Below are positions 53,740 to 61,526 of a DNA stretch of 64,000 nucleotides, in pieces. Where the stretch lies: NCBI RefSeq assembly GCF_015714715.1, contig NZ_WAHS01000001.1, positions 620,001-684,000 of the forward strand, written 5' to 3'. A model generated the notes under the pieces. The model was not told where the DNA came from. It was given only the letters and a program-made list of their open reading frames with translations, and ran no database searches. This DNA is from Aestuariivirga litoralis. Lineage in GTDB: Bacteria > Pseudomonadota > Alphaproteobacteria > Rhizobiales > Aestuariivirgaceae. Positions within the stretch are counted from its first letter, which is position 1; every line of letters starts with the position of its first letter. The position numbers were made by a program, and so were the translations under genes.

Positions 53740-54186
53740 ATGACCCTGCCGCCCAACCCTGATCCGAAAATCCACCGGCCCTATCTCACCCATGCGCCTT
53801 GGGCGGGATACACTTCGCGTGAACATGCGCGCGCGGAGCCTTTGGCGCAGTGCCCCAATGCGCGCTGCCGGCGGCTGCAGCACTGCGTGGCTGCACATGA
53901 TGATCTCTATTGCCAGCGCACGCATATATCGCACGCAGAGTATCTCGACGGGCTGCCGCCGCATGAGCCGATGATCGTGAATTCTCCGGAGCTGATGGAG
54001 ATCTACAAGCTCGAAATGGAAGCGCAAGCCGCAGACCGGCTCGACGCGTTCAAGCGTCTGCAGGCGCGCTGGAAGGCGGGCGAGTTTGATGCGCTCTATG
54101 GCAAATACAGTGCGCGCGGCGTGCTGAAACATCCGCCGGAGAAGCGCTTTGTGCGAGGGCCTCGTCCCAAACGAAAAAGCCGCTGA
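53740..54186 (+). CDS. Small Cys-rich protein of unknown function
   Basis: A 148-residue basic protein. A Cys cluster at residues 38-59 (CPNARCRRLQHCVAAHDDLYC) could bind zinc. The rest is charged and helical (YKLEMEAQAADRLDAFKRLQARWKAGEFDALYGKY), with an Arg/Lys-rich tail. No signal peptide or membrane segment. Codon use is that of the core genome. No family recognised. Confidence 0.7.
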   Translation: MTLPPNPDPKIHRPYLTHAPWAGYTSREHARAEPLAQCPNARCRRLQHCVAAHDDLYCQRTHISHAEYLDGLPPHEPMIVNSPELMEIYKLEMEAQAADRLDAFKRLQARWKAGEFDALYGKYSARGVLKHPPEKRFVRGPRPKRKSR

Positions 54187-54509
54187 AGAGTTCACACGCT
54201 TGCTGATTCTCCGGTAAGGGCGATCACAGGATTGCCACCGATGGTGGAAAATTGAGCACCATTTAACTCAGAGCGTGCAATCTGGCGGTTTTGAATAACC
54301 TGAAACGCCGATACTTCGCTGAATTTGCTTAGATTATTTTAGTCATTCGCTCTTTTAGCGAATTGCAAGCGAAACGTCTCACGTTTCACAATCTGATCAC
54401 TCGCGACTGGGGGTTCAGACGCGTCAGCAACCGGTGTTCAAAGTCAAATTTGAAGAACCGGTTGTTGCATATTCAGACGGCAATCGTGTCCGTTGGCAAT
54501 GATGTTGAC
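54187..54509. other. Convergent intergenic region
   Basis: 323 bases between the 3' ends of the Cys-rich gene and the XRE gene. It holds two small inverted repeats: GGCGGTTT/AAACGCC (54284-54309) and ATTCGCT-CTTTT-AGCGAAT (54345-54363). Neither ends in a T run. I see no gene. Confidence 0.65.
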
Positions 54510-55367
54510 TCATTCATCCGAACGATACCCCGACAGCGTTGCGTCTTCCTCAGCCGAGACATAGTTCGGCGATTTGCTGGTGATCAGCGCCCGCACCAGC
54601 ACGGAAACCGATGGATCTGCAATTTCCAGAATGCCCAGGCTGGCAATCGCGCGGCGTGCCAGTGTTCTGCCAGTGCCCAGATATTCCACCGCGATGCGCG
54701 TCGCGATATCGGCACTCGCGGTGCGCAGCAAGGCCAGCCCGGCGCGCGGAACGGCCTGGCTTGCGGCCGGGCGCTGAATCCTAAAGGCCGTGAACTCAAA
54801 CGGGAAGATGCGGTTGCGGCCGATGAGCAAGGCCCCGTGCACATCGCCCAGAATGATGCCGCCATGCCGGCCCACGGCATATTCCGGCTGCGGCGCACCG
54901 ATGGGCTTGAATGTGGTGCGCCTCGTGAAGCGGGCAATCTTGCCGTCATTCACCACCTCGATCAGCATGCGCACGCAAAAGCCAGGCCGGTCAATCAGTG
55001 GCGCATAGCAATTGTAATAGCCGCTGCGCAGGTCAGTGATGGCGCCAGAGCCCACCGTGTTCAGCAGCGGGACGAGGTTCGCAAATTCCGGCAGCAAGGC
55101 CAGCCCTTGGGGTTCCATGGGTTCAGTGGAACCGGCCGCAGCGTTGCTGGCAAAAAGCGATGCCTCGCTGACTTGTAGCACGGCGCTCAGCCGTTCAAGC
55201 GTGCGCGGGTTGGGAAGGTTCTGCCCTGAGAGATAGCGGTTGAATTGCTGGCGGTTGATATCTGCCAGGCGGCACAGTTCAGCAATGGAATTGAAGCGTG
55301 CGCAGTGAACCCGGAGATTCTCCGCGAACACTTTATGGATGGATTGGTTGGGCCGCCCCGCGTTCAT
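54510..55367 (-). CDS. XRE family helix-turn-helix transcriptional regulator
   Basis: A 285-residue regulator. A Cro/C1-type HTH covers about residues 25-75 (SIAELCRLADINRQQFNRYLSGQNLPNPRTLERLSAVL). The C-terminal 190 residues form an uncharacterised domain (GYYNCYAPLIDRPGFCVRML; GRHGGIILGDVHGALLIGRN), probably ligand-sensing. No target gene is obvious; the gene is alone on its transcript, followed upstream by the glyoxalase on the same strand. Confidence 0.88.
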   Translation of the reverse strand: MNAGRPNQSIHKVFAENLRVHCARFNSIAELCRLADINRQQFNRYLSGQNLPNPRTLERLSAVLQVSEASLFASNAAAGSTEPMEPQGLALLPEFANLVPLLNTVGSGAITDLRSGYYNCYAPLIDRPGFCVRMLIEVVNDGKIARFTRRTTFKPIGAPQPEYAVGRHGGIILGDVHGALLIGRNRIFPFEFTAFRIQRPAASQAVPRAGLALLRTASADIATRIAVEYLGTGRTLARRAIASLGILEIADPSVSVLVRALITSKSPNYVSAEEDATLSGYRSDE

Positions 55368-55400
55368 TGTGGAATTTATACCACAAGTTGAACAGGTTGC

Positions 55401-55826
55401 CTACCACGTTCCGATATTCGGCATGGACGCCCATGGTTCCTGTACGGGCAGGTGAGTGCCTTCACCGCGCTGGAGAACCTCGATCGAAATCCCATCGGGG
55501 GTTTTGATGAAGGCCATGCGGCCATCGCGCGGCGGGCGGTTGATGGTGACACCTTCCTTCATCAGGCGCGCGCAATAGTCGTAGACATTATCAACCGCGA
55601 TAGCGAGGTGGCCGAAATTGCGGCCGCCGGTATAGGTCTCGGGGTCCCAATTGTAAGTCAGCTCCACTGGTGCGTCAGGGCTTTCGGGGCAGGCGACGAA
55701 CACCAAAGTGAAGCGGCCTTTTTCGCTGACATGCCGGCGCTGCTCCACAAAGCCGAGGACGCGGGTGAAGAAGTCGAGTGATTTGTCCAAGTCGCTGACG
55801 CGCACCATGGTATGCAAGTATTTCAT
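55401..55826 (-). CDS. gloA: Lactoylglutathione lyase / VOC family glyoxalase I
   Basis: A 141-residue VOC-fold metalloenzyme that turns the methylglyoxal-glutathione adduct into S-lactoylglutathione. Metal ligands fit glyoxalase I: His5 in YLHTMVRV, Glu in PVELTYNW, His in FGHLAIAV and Glu in GISIEVLQR. TYTGGRNFGHLA is a family block. The gene is alone. Confidence 0.92.
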   Translation of the reverse strand: MKYLHTMVRVSDLDKSLDFFTRVLGFVEQRRHVSEKGRFTLVFVACPESPDAPVELTYNWDPETYTGGRNFGHLAIAVDNVYDYCARLMKEGVTINRPPRDGRMAFIKTPDGISIEVLQRGEGTHLPVQEPWASMPNIGTW

Positions 55827-56178
55827 GAGACATGACCTTCAATTGAGTGGGTGTAGAACCATCACTTACGAATCGGATGAAGTCAAACTGTGTAGATTTT
55901 GTCAGAATCGCCGTCTGGTTTTCGCATGGTTGGAAATTTCCACGGCAAAATCCCGGTGATCGCAAATCGAATTGTGTGCATTGATCAACATGGCAACGGG
56001 ATGAAACCGCTGCGAATTTCACGCACAGATTGAATTTTGCATTTGATGATCGGGCGAACATTCGCTCTATCATCAAGCTTATGCACAACATCGCCCTGTA
56101 CAATTCTTAAAATTTTGATCAATTTGTTGCAAATGAGGCGATGAGGCATCGTCTCTCAGGGCACGGGTTGGTAAGTAG
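55827..56178. other. Intergenic region upstream of the cold-shock gene
   Basis: 352 bases between divergent gloA and the cold-shock gene. AT-rich, with a long 5' leader before 56179 as is common for cold-shock genes. It contains a perfect-armed double palindrome at 56043-56076, listed separately. No gene seen. Confidence 0.65.
56043..56076. promoter_or_regulatory. 34-base double palindrome upstream of cold-shock gene
   Basis: TTGATGAT-cgg-GCGAA-ca-TTCGC-tct-ATCATCAA: two nested perfect arms (8 and 5 base pairs) with symmetric 3-base interruptions, about 100 bases before the gene. It could be a dimeric-protein operator or a leader RNA hairpin. Confidence 0.5.
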
Positions 56179-56760
56179 ATGTCTGATGCGGCAAAATTCG
56201 AGGGCAGGGAATCCACCTCCTCCGTCGTAGATAATGAACATGGGGTCTCCATCATTCGGGTGGATGGACTCGTTAAATGGTTTGATATTGGCCGTGGCTA
56301 CGGCTTCATAATCCCCGACAACGGCCTGCCTGATATTCTTTTGCATTTGAGCTGCCTGAAGCGCGATGGTTTTGAAGCGCCGCTCGAAGGCTCACGCATT
56401 GCCTGCGAAGTTGTAGCGCGCCAGAAGGGCTTCCAGTGCCTGCGGGTGCTGAGCGTCGATCACTCCACCGCCATCCACCCGGTTGAGCGCCGGGCCCGCA
56501 CGCATAACCCCGTCACCGCGACGACGGGCTGGGTGCGCGCCAAGGTCAAGTGGTTCAACCGCACGCGCGGCTTCGGCTTTGTCACAGAAGGTGACGGCAT
56601 GGGCGATATTTTCGTTCACATGGAAGTGCTGCGTAAAACCGGCATTGCTGAATTGGTTCCAGACACCTGGATCTATGTGCGTTATGGTGACTCGAACCGG
56701 GGCAAGATGGCCGCTGAAGTACGCAACAGCATGGAAAGCGGCCCGGCCCACACGAACTAA
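56179..56760 (+). CDS. Protein with two cold-shock domains
   Basis: A 193-residue protein made of two CSD/OB folds. The first (residues about 30-95) opens GLVKWFDIGRGYGFIIPD; the second (about 120-185) opens RAKVKWFNRTRGFGFVTEG and has the RNP2-like DIFVHMEVL. Such tandem-CSD proteins are usual in alphaproteobacteria and act as nucleic-acid chaperones in cold or stationary phase. The first domain is less conserved (DILLHLSCL). Confidence 0.93.
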   Translation: MSDAAKFEGRESTSSVVDNEHGVSIIRVDGLVKWFDIGRGYGFIIPDNGLPDILLHLSCLKRDGFEAPLEGSRIACEVVARQKGFQCLRVLSVDHSTAIHPVERRARTHNPVTATTGWVRAKVKWFNRTRGFGFVTEGDGMGDIFVHMEVLRKTGIAELVPDTWIYVRYGDSNRGKMAAEVRNSMESGPAHTN

Positions 56761-56784
56761 GGCTTTATCGCGTGGTGGTGTGTT

Positions 56785-57255
56785 TTGAGAGTTTTTGTCT
56801 GTGCCTTGGTAATGGTCTGGAGCCTGGTTATAGGCTTCGCTCTACCATTGCATGCACAGGAGGCGATGCGGGTTGAACCTTTAAGCGTCGTCACATCGTC
56901 CGGCATCACCACCTTTTCCACCGAAATTGCAGACACCGAGGACCTGCGCGAGCGCGGGCTGATGTTCCGCCACATCCTGCCGGACGACCAGGCGATGCTT
57001 TTCGATTTCCAGCAGCCTCGGCCGGCTTCGATGTGGATGAAGAACACCTATATGTCACTCGACATGTTGTTCGTAAGACAGGATGGCAGCATCGCGGCGC
57101 TGGCCGAGAACACCGTGCCGAAATCGCTGGATACGATTGGGGTGAATGAACCAGTGCGCGGCGTGGTCGAACTGCCGGCCGGAACGGTGAAGCGCCTGAA
57201 TATCAAGCGCAACGACAAGGTGATCAGCCACATCTTCGCCAATGATCTGAACTGA
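56785..57255 (+). CDS. DUF192 family exported protein
   Basis: A 156-residue protein with an N-terminal hydrophobic signal (VMVWSLVIGFALPLHAQ) and a full DUF192 domain (FSTEIADTEDLRERGLMFRHILPDDQAMLF; ASMWMKNTYMSLDMLFV; VVELPAGTVKRL). Function unknown; DUF192 is common in alphaproteobacteria next to cold-shock genes, as here. The start is uncertain: TTG 56785, or ATG 56812, which would still give a signal peptide. Confidence 0.85.
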   Translation: MRVFVCALVMVWSLVIGFALPLHAQEAMRVEPLSVVTSSGITTFSTEIADTEDLRERGLMFRHILPDDQAMLFDFQQPRPASMWMKNTYMSLDMLFVRQDGSIAALAENTVPKSLDTIGVNEPVRGVVELPAGTVKRLNIKRNDKVISHIFANDLN

Positions 57256-57336
57256 ATTCTTCAGCGCATTTCGCCCCTGTACGAGCCCTAGCGGAATTGA
57301 TTATAGGTGCGGCTTCTCTTCGAAGGATTCCGACCC

Positions 57337-58617
57337 ATGCATGACATCAAGGCGATACGCGAAAACCCGGCTGCTTTTGACGCCGGACTGGCGCGGCGCG
57401 GTCTTGGCGCACAAGCCGCTTCGCTGGTTGGCCTTGATGAAAAGCGCCGCGCACAGCTGCAGGCTTTGCAGGAAGCGCAAAGCCGCCGCAACGCACTGTC
57501 GAAGGAAATCGGCGCGGCGATGGGCAAGAAGGATCAGGCGCTGGCCGACAAGCTGAAGGCGGAAGTGGCTTCGCTGAAGGATCAGATCAGCGCTGGCGAA
57601 GAACAAGAGCGTGTGCTCGGAAAAGAATTGACCGATGCGCTCAGCGTCATTCCGAACATTCCATTGCCGTCTGTCCCCGACGGCAAGGACGAGCACGGCA
57701 ATGCGGAAGTGCGGCGCTGGGGCACGAAGCCGGAATTCGCCTACGAGCCGTTGCAGCATTTCGATCTGGGTGAAGGCCTAAAGCTGATGGATTTCGAAAT
57801 CGCGGCCAAGCTTTCTGGCGCGCGTTTCGTGGTGTTAAAGGGCGCATTGGCGCGGATGGAGCGCGCTTTGGCGCAATTCATGCTGGACATACATACCAAT
57901 GAATTCGGTTACAGCGAAACCTATGCGCCTTACATGCTGCGTGATGAAGCCATGTATGGCGTGGGCCAGCTTCCCAAATTTGCCGAGGATCTGTTCAAGA
58001 CCACATCCGGCCATTGGCTGATCCCCACGGCGGAAGCGTCGCTCACCAATCTGGTGCGCGAGCAGGTACTCGATGAAGCTGCTCTGCCGCTGCGCATGAC
58101 AGCCTATACGCCTTGTTTCCGTGCAGAAGCGGGTGCTGCAGGACGTGATACGCGCGGCATGATCCGCCAGCATCAGTTCTCCAAAGTGGAACTCGTTTCG
58201 ATTGCCACGCCGGAACAAGCCGATGCGGAACACGAGCGCATGACCGGGTGTGCCGAGGAAATTCTCAAACGTCTGAACCTGCATTACCGCACCATGCTTT
58301 TGTGCACGGGTGACATGGGTTTTGGCACGCGCAAAACCTATGACCTTGAAGTGTGGCTGCCGGGGCAAAATGCCTTCCGTGAAATTTCATCCTGCTCGCA
58401 GTTTGGTGAATTCCAGGCGCGGCGCATGGAAGCCCGCTCGAAAGCGGCGGATGCCAAGCAGGCGCGCTATGTGCATACGCTGAATGGCTCAGCGCTTGCC
58501 GTGGGCCGCACCATGGTTGCGGTGATGGAAAATTATCAGAATGGCGATGGCTCCGTGACCATTCCGGAAGCCTTGCGCCCCTATATGGGTGGCATGTCCG
58601 TCATCAAGCGGCCGTAA
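57337..58617 (+). CDS. serS: Serine--tRNA ligase
   Basis: Class II aminoacyl-tRNA synthetase of 426 residues. The N-terminal long coiled-coil arm that grips tRNA-Ser (about residues 28-100) is followed by the catalytic core: [12 protein letters not shown], the motif 2 block [30 protein letters not shown] and the motif 3 block [23 protein letters not shown] 57337 begins the family N-terminus [11 protein letters not shown]. It lies 5 bases before surE, so they are co-transcribed. Confidence 0.97.
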   Translation: MHDIKAIRENPAAFDAGLARRGLGAQAASLVGLDEKRRAQLQALQEAQSRRNALSKEIGAAMGKKDQALADKLKAEVASLKDQISAGEEQERVLGKELTDALSVIPNIPLPSVPDGKDEHGNAEVRRWGTKPEFAYEPLQHFDLGEGLKLMDFEIAAKLSGARFVVLKGALARMERALAQFMLDIHTNEFGYSETYAPYMLRDEAMYGVGQLPKFAEDLFKTTSGHWLIPTAEASLTNLVREQVLDEAALPLRMTAYTPCFRAEAGAAGRDTRGMIRQHQFSKVELVSIATPEQADAEHERMTGCAEEILKRLNLHYRTMLLCTGDMGFGTRKTYDLEVWLPGQNAFREISSCSQFGEFQARRMEARSKAADAKQARYVHTLNGSALAVGRTMVAVMENYQNGDGSVTIPEALRPYMGGMSVIKRP

Positions 58618-58622
58618 ACACC

Positions 58623-59381
58623 ATGCGCATTCTGGTCACCAATGATGACGGCATTCATGGGCCGGGGCTGAAGGTTCTGGAAAACATTGCCCGCACGCTG
58701 AGCGATGATGTGTGGGTGGTGGCACCTGATGTGGAACGGTCAGGGGCAGGGCATTCGCTCACACTGTCGCATCCGCTGCGTTATCGCCACATTGAAGGCC
58801 GGCACTATGAAGTGTCGGGCACGCCAACAGATTGCGTGATTATGGCGTGCCGCAAGATCATGCCAGGCATGCCTGATCTTTTGCTGTCCGGTGTCAACCG
58901 CGGGCAGAACATTGCCGATGATGTGACCTATTCCGGCACCATCGCCGCCGCAATGGAAGGCACGTCACTGGGGATCAAATCCATCGCCATGTCGCAGGTC
59001 ACCGGCATTCATGACAATGGTCTGAATTTCGCGGTGGCAGCAGCGCATGGCGCTGAAATTGTGAAGACGTTGATGAAGCTGGAATTTGGGCCGGGCATTC
59101 TGGTCAACGTGAATTTCCCGGATTGCCGCGTGGCCGATGTGGCGGGAACCGAAATCACCTCACAGGGCAAGCGCGACCAGAATTATCTCACGGTAGATGA
59201 GCGCAAGGACAACAGGAGCGAGCCCTATTACTGGCTGGGCTTCACGCGCGACAAGGGCATTCCGCCAGCTGGCACTGATCTGGCTGCGGTGTTCAATCGC
59301 AAGATTTCGGTCACACCGCTGCACATGAACCTGACCCAGCTAAGCCTGATGGCGAAGCTGAAGGATGCGTTCAAGGCTTAA
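58623..59381 (+). CDS. surE: 5'-nucleotidase SurE
   Basis: A 252-residue survival protein E, a metal-dependent 5'/3'-nucleotidase and exopolyphosphatase. The family start RILVTNDDGIHGPGLKVLE carries the metal-binding Asp pair, and SGVNRGQNIADDVTYSGTIAAAMEG is diagnostic. It follows serS, a linkage common in alphaproteobacteria. It ends 4 bases into the convergent SDR gene. Confidence 0.96.
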   Translation: MRILVTNDDGIHGPGLKVLENIARTLSDDVWVVAPDVERSGAGHSLTLSHPLRYRHIEGRHYEVSGTPTDCVIMACRKIMPGMPDLLLSGVNRGQNIADDVTYSGTIAAAMEGTSLGIKSIAMSQVTGIHDNGLNFAVAAAHGAEIVKTLMKLEFGPGILVNVNFPDCRVADVAGTEITSQGKRDQNYLTVDERKDNRSEPYYWLGFTRDKGIPPAGTDLAAVFNRKISVTPLHMNLTQLSLMAKLKDAFKA

Positions 59382-60133
59382 GAACCGGTGATCCTACGCA
59401 CTAAAGGGAAATAGGCTGCATAGGGCAGCAGGTTCAAAATCTTCAGCAGCCACACAAAGCGGCGTGGATAAGCAATCTCGAACTTTCCTGCAGCGAGGCC
59501 CGCGATTGTGGCTTTCGCCGCCGCCTCCACAGGCATCAAGAATGGCATCGGAAAATCATTGGTGCTGGTCATTGGCGTTTTGACGAAGCCCGGATTGATG
59601 ACGCTGACATCCACGCCCATGCCTGACCATTCGAGCTTGAGGCTTTCGGCAAGATTGATCAGTGCGGCTTTACTGGCCCCGTAACCTGCAGCGCGGGGCA
59701 AGCCGCCATAACCGGCGACTGATGCGATCCATGCAATATGGCCCCGGCCCCTTGCTTTCATCCTTGGAAAGCAGACGCTGATGCCGCTGAGTACGGCACC
59801 GTAATTCGTCTCCATCATGCGACGGCAGGCTTCGGCAGAAAATTGTCCAGGCACAGACCCTTCATAAAGGCCCGCCGCGAAGATCGCGAGATCGATCGGC
59901 CCCAGTTCGGCTTCGATCTTTTGTGCGGTCTCAGCCATGGCATTGAGGTCGATGGCATCGACTTGAAAATAGGTGATGCCACTCGTGCCAAAGTCAGGCG
60001 CATCTCGGCGTCCGGAGGCTGCTACCTTGATGCCATCACGGGCCAACTGACAGGCGATCTCGAAGCCGATGCCGCTGGAGGCCCCGGTGATCCAGACCAC
60101 CCGCCAGGGCAGGCTTTTACCGTCCAAGCTCAA
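59378..60133 (-). CDS. SDR family NAD(P)-dependent oxidoreductase
   Basis: A 251-residue classical short-chain dehydrogenase: cofactor motif TGASSGIGFEIACQLARDG (residues about 16-34) and the catalytic Ser/Tyr/Lys set seen as IASVAGYGGLPRAAGYGASKAAL. Its start overlaps the chrR stop by 4 bases, so it is the third gene of rpoE-chrR-SDR and probably part of the singlet-oxygen response. Substrate unknown. Confidence 0.9.
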   Translation of the reverse strand: MSLDGKSLPWRVVWITGASSGIGFEIACQLARDGIKVAASGRRDAPDFGTSGITYFQVDAIDLNAMAETAQKIEAELGPIDLAIFAAGLYEGSVPGQFSAEACRRMMETNYGAVLSGISVCFPRMKARGRGHIAWIASVAGYGGLPRAAGYGASKAALINLAESLKLEWSGMGVDVSVINPGFVKTPMTSTNDFPMPFLMPVEAAAKATIAGLAAGKFEIAYPRRFVWLLKILNLLPYAAYFPLVRRITGS

Positions 60134-60789
60134 ATCCCGATGAAGGGCTGGAGCAGGCGCGCAGCAAGGGAGCGAAAACGGGTGGGCGCATCATTGGCCA
60201 CGAGGCAAATGCAGGCCTCGTCACCTTTCACCACCGGATTATGGGAAATGCTGTCATCCAGATCGGCGATGTCGCCAGCTTTGAACTCACCCATTTCGTC
60301 CTGGTAGGCGCCCTTCAAAACCAAGGTCAACTCGGTTCCGCCATGGCCATGTTCCGGAAGCTGCGAGCCTTGCTTGACGCGCAGCAAGCCAAAGAAACCA
60401 TCCTCACCAGCGGCACGCGGCAGCTTCACCATTTCAATGCCAGGGCCGGCCTTGCGCCACTTCAATTGATCAAATGTCTCGACACCAATTTCACTGGCCA
60501 AAGCACGCGGCAATTCGGAAGGCTGCCTGGCGCGCGATGCCGGGAAGCGGTGAAGAGTTGCAGTATCAACACGGCCCATCACAGCCTGCTTGAGGTTGGC
60601 ATTGACCGGCCTTGGCGCTTCACTGAAGGCGATGGCGGCGCCAAGCTCGGCCGCGCCCCGCACATTCTCGCGGCAAACATCACAGGCCTCAAGATGAGCT
60701 GATGCCACAATGCGCAAGTGCCGGGGCAGGGTGCCGCCAGCGAAAGAAAGCACCGTAGCGTCGTCAAGATGGTGCTGAATATTGGTCAC
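60130..60789 (-). CDS. chrR: ChrR-type zinc anti-sigma factor with cupin domain
   Basis: A 219-residue anti-sigma factor. The N-terminal zinc anti-sigma domain has ligands equivalent to Rhodobacter ChrR: His6, His32, Cys36 and Cys39 (HLEACDVC). The C-terminal half is a cupin (LPEHGHGGTELTLVLKGAYQDEMGEFKAGDIADLDDSISHNP) needed for singlet-oxygen response in ChrR. It overlaps rpoE by 4 bases and would hold it inactive until stress. Confidence 0.93.
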   Translation of the reverse strand: MTNIQHHLDDATVLSFAGGTLPRHLRIVASAHLEACDVCRENVRGAAELGAAIAFSEAPRPVNANLKQAVMGRVDTATLHRFPASRARQPSELPRALASEIGVETFDQLKWRKAGPGIEMVKLPRAAGEDGFFGLLRVKQGSQLPEHGHGGTELTLVLKGAYQDEMGEFKAGDIADLDDSISHNPVVKGDEACICLVANDAPTRFRSLAARLLQPFIGI

Positions 60790-61397
60790 GATGATTTCTC
60801 CATGGATTTACGCAAGTGCACCTGAGCCAGGCGCATGCGCGATTTAACGGTGCCCAAAGGCAGATTTAATCTTGCAGCGATTTCGTGCTGGGTCAGCTCT
60901 TCGCGGAAGATCAGGTCATAGATTTCGCGTTGCTCGGCTGACAACGAGTCCATTGCGATCTTGAGTGCGCTGAGGTGGGAATAGCGGAGCGTTTGCTCTT
61001 CAGGGTTTTCGGCCGTATCGGGCTCGTCATACTCACTGAAATCCATCAAGACCTGCGGGCGCAGTTTACGTGCCCGGTCGATCCTGAGGTTGCGAGCCAT
61101 AACGAAGACCCAGGCAAAGACCGAGCCTTTTTCCGGCAAGTACATCCCGGCCTTGACCCAAACATTGACCATCACGTCCTGGATAATGTCTTCGGCTTCA
61201 GTGCGCTGCAGGCCCAAGCGTGAAAGCTGGCCTTGCAAGCGCGGGGCAATCACGTCGAAAAGCTGCTCATAGGCGGTGCGGTCGCGGTTGGTTGCAACCT
61301 GCCGCATCAAACTTTGCAAGCCTTTTTCGTCCAATGGTCTTCCCTGGCCGCGCTGCTCCATGAACGGAACGCTAACGTATGTGGTGGACATTTGCAT
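60786..61397 (-). CDS. rpoE: ECF RNA polymerase sigma factor (ECF11, RpoE-like)
   Basis: A 203-residue ECF sigma factor. Region 2 lies at about residues 45-105 (RTEAEDIIQDVMVNVW; GSVFAWVFVMARNLRIDRARK) and region 4 near the end (LSAEQREIYDLIFREELTQHEIAARLNLPLGTVKSRMRLAQ). Paired with ChrR, it belongs to the singlet-oxygen ECF11 group. It probably drives itself and the divergent FAD-oxidoreductase operon from matching promoters. ATG 61397 follows AGGGA; ATG 61391 is an alternative. Confidence 0.94.
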   Translation of the reverse strand: MQMSTTYVSVPFMEQRGQGRPLDEKGLQSLMRQVATNRDRTAYEQLFDVIAPRLQGQLSRLGLQRTEAEDIIQDVMVNVWVKAGMYLPEKGSVFAWVFVMARNLRIDRARKLRPQVLMDFSEYDEPDTAENPEEQTLRYSHLSALKIAMDSLSAEQREIYDLIFREELTQHEIAARLNLPLGTVKSRMRLAQVHLRKSMEKSS

Positions 61398-61414
61398 CTG
61401 TCATTCCCTTGGCA

Positions 61415-61444
61415 CCTCTACGCGCCAAGGTGCTGCTTGGATCA
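61415..61444 (-). promoter_or_regulatory. ECF-type promoter of rpoE-chrR
   Basis: On the minus strand TGATCC (61444-61439) is followed after exactly 18 bases by TAGAGG (61420-61415). The -35 equals that described for Rhodobacter RpoE. It implies positive autoregulation. Confidence 0.8.
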
Positions 61445-61480
61445 CCGTAGCCAGGAATAGCCAAATCGTTGATTTGAAAG

Positions 61481-61510
61481 TGATCCGGCCAGCGCTCCCG
61501 CACGTTGAGG
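61481..61510 (+). promoter_or_regulatory. ECF-type promoter of the FAD-oxidoreductase operon
   Basis: TGATCC (61481-61486), 18 bases, TTGAGG (61505-61510): the same layout as the divergent rpoE promoter, 17 bases before the ATG at 61527. This places the right-hand operon in the RpoE regulon. Confidence 0.8.
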
Positions 61511-61526
61511 CATCAGGGAGTGCAGA

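Noticed and set aside
54363-55178. 271-codon plus-strand open frame
   Set aside because: Antisense to the XRE regulator, whose HTH is recognisable; the plus-strand product is not.
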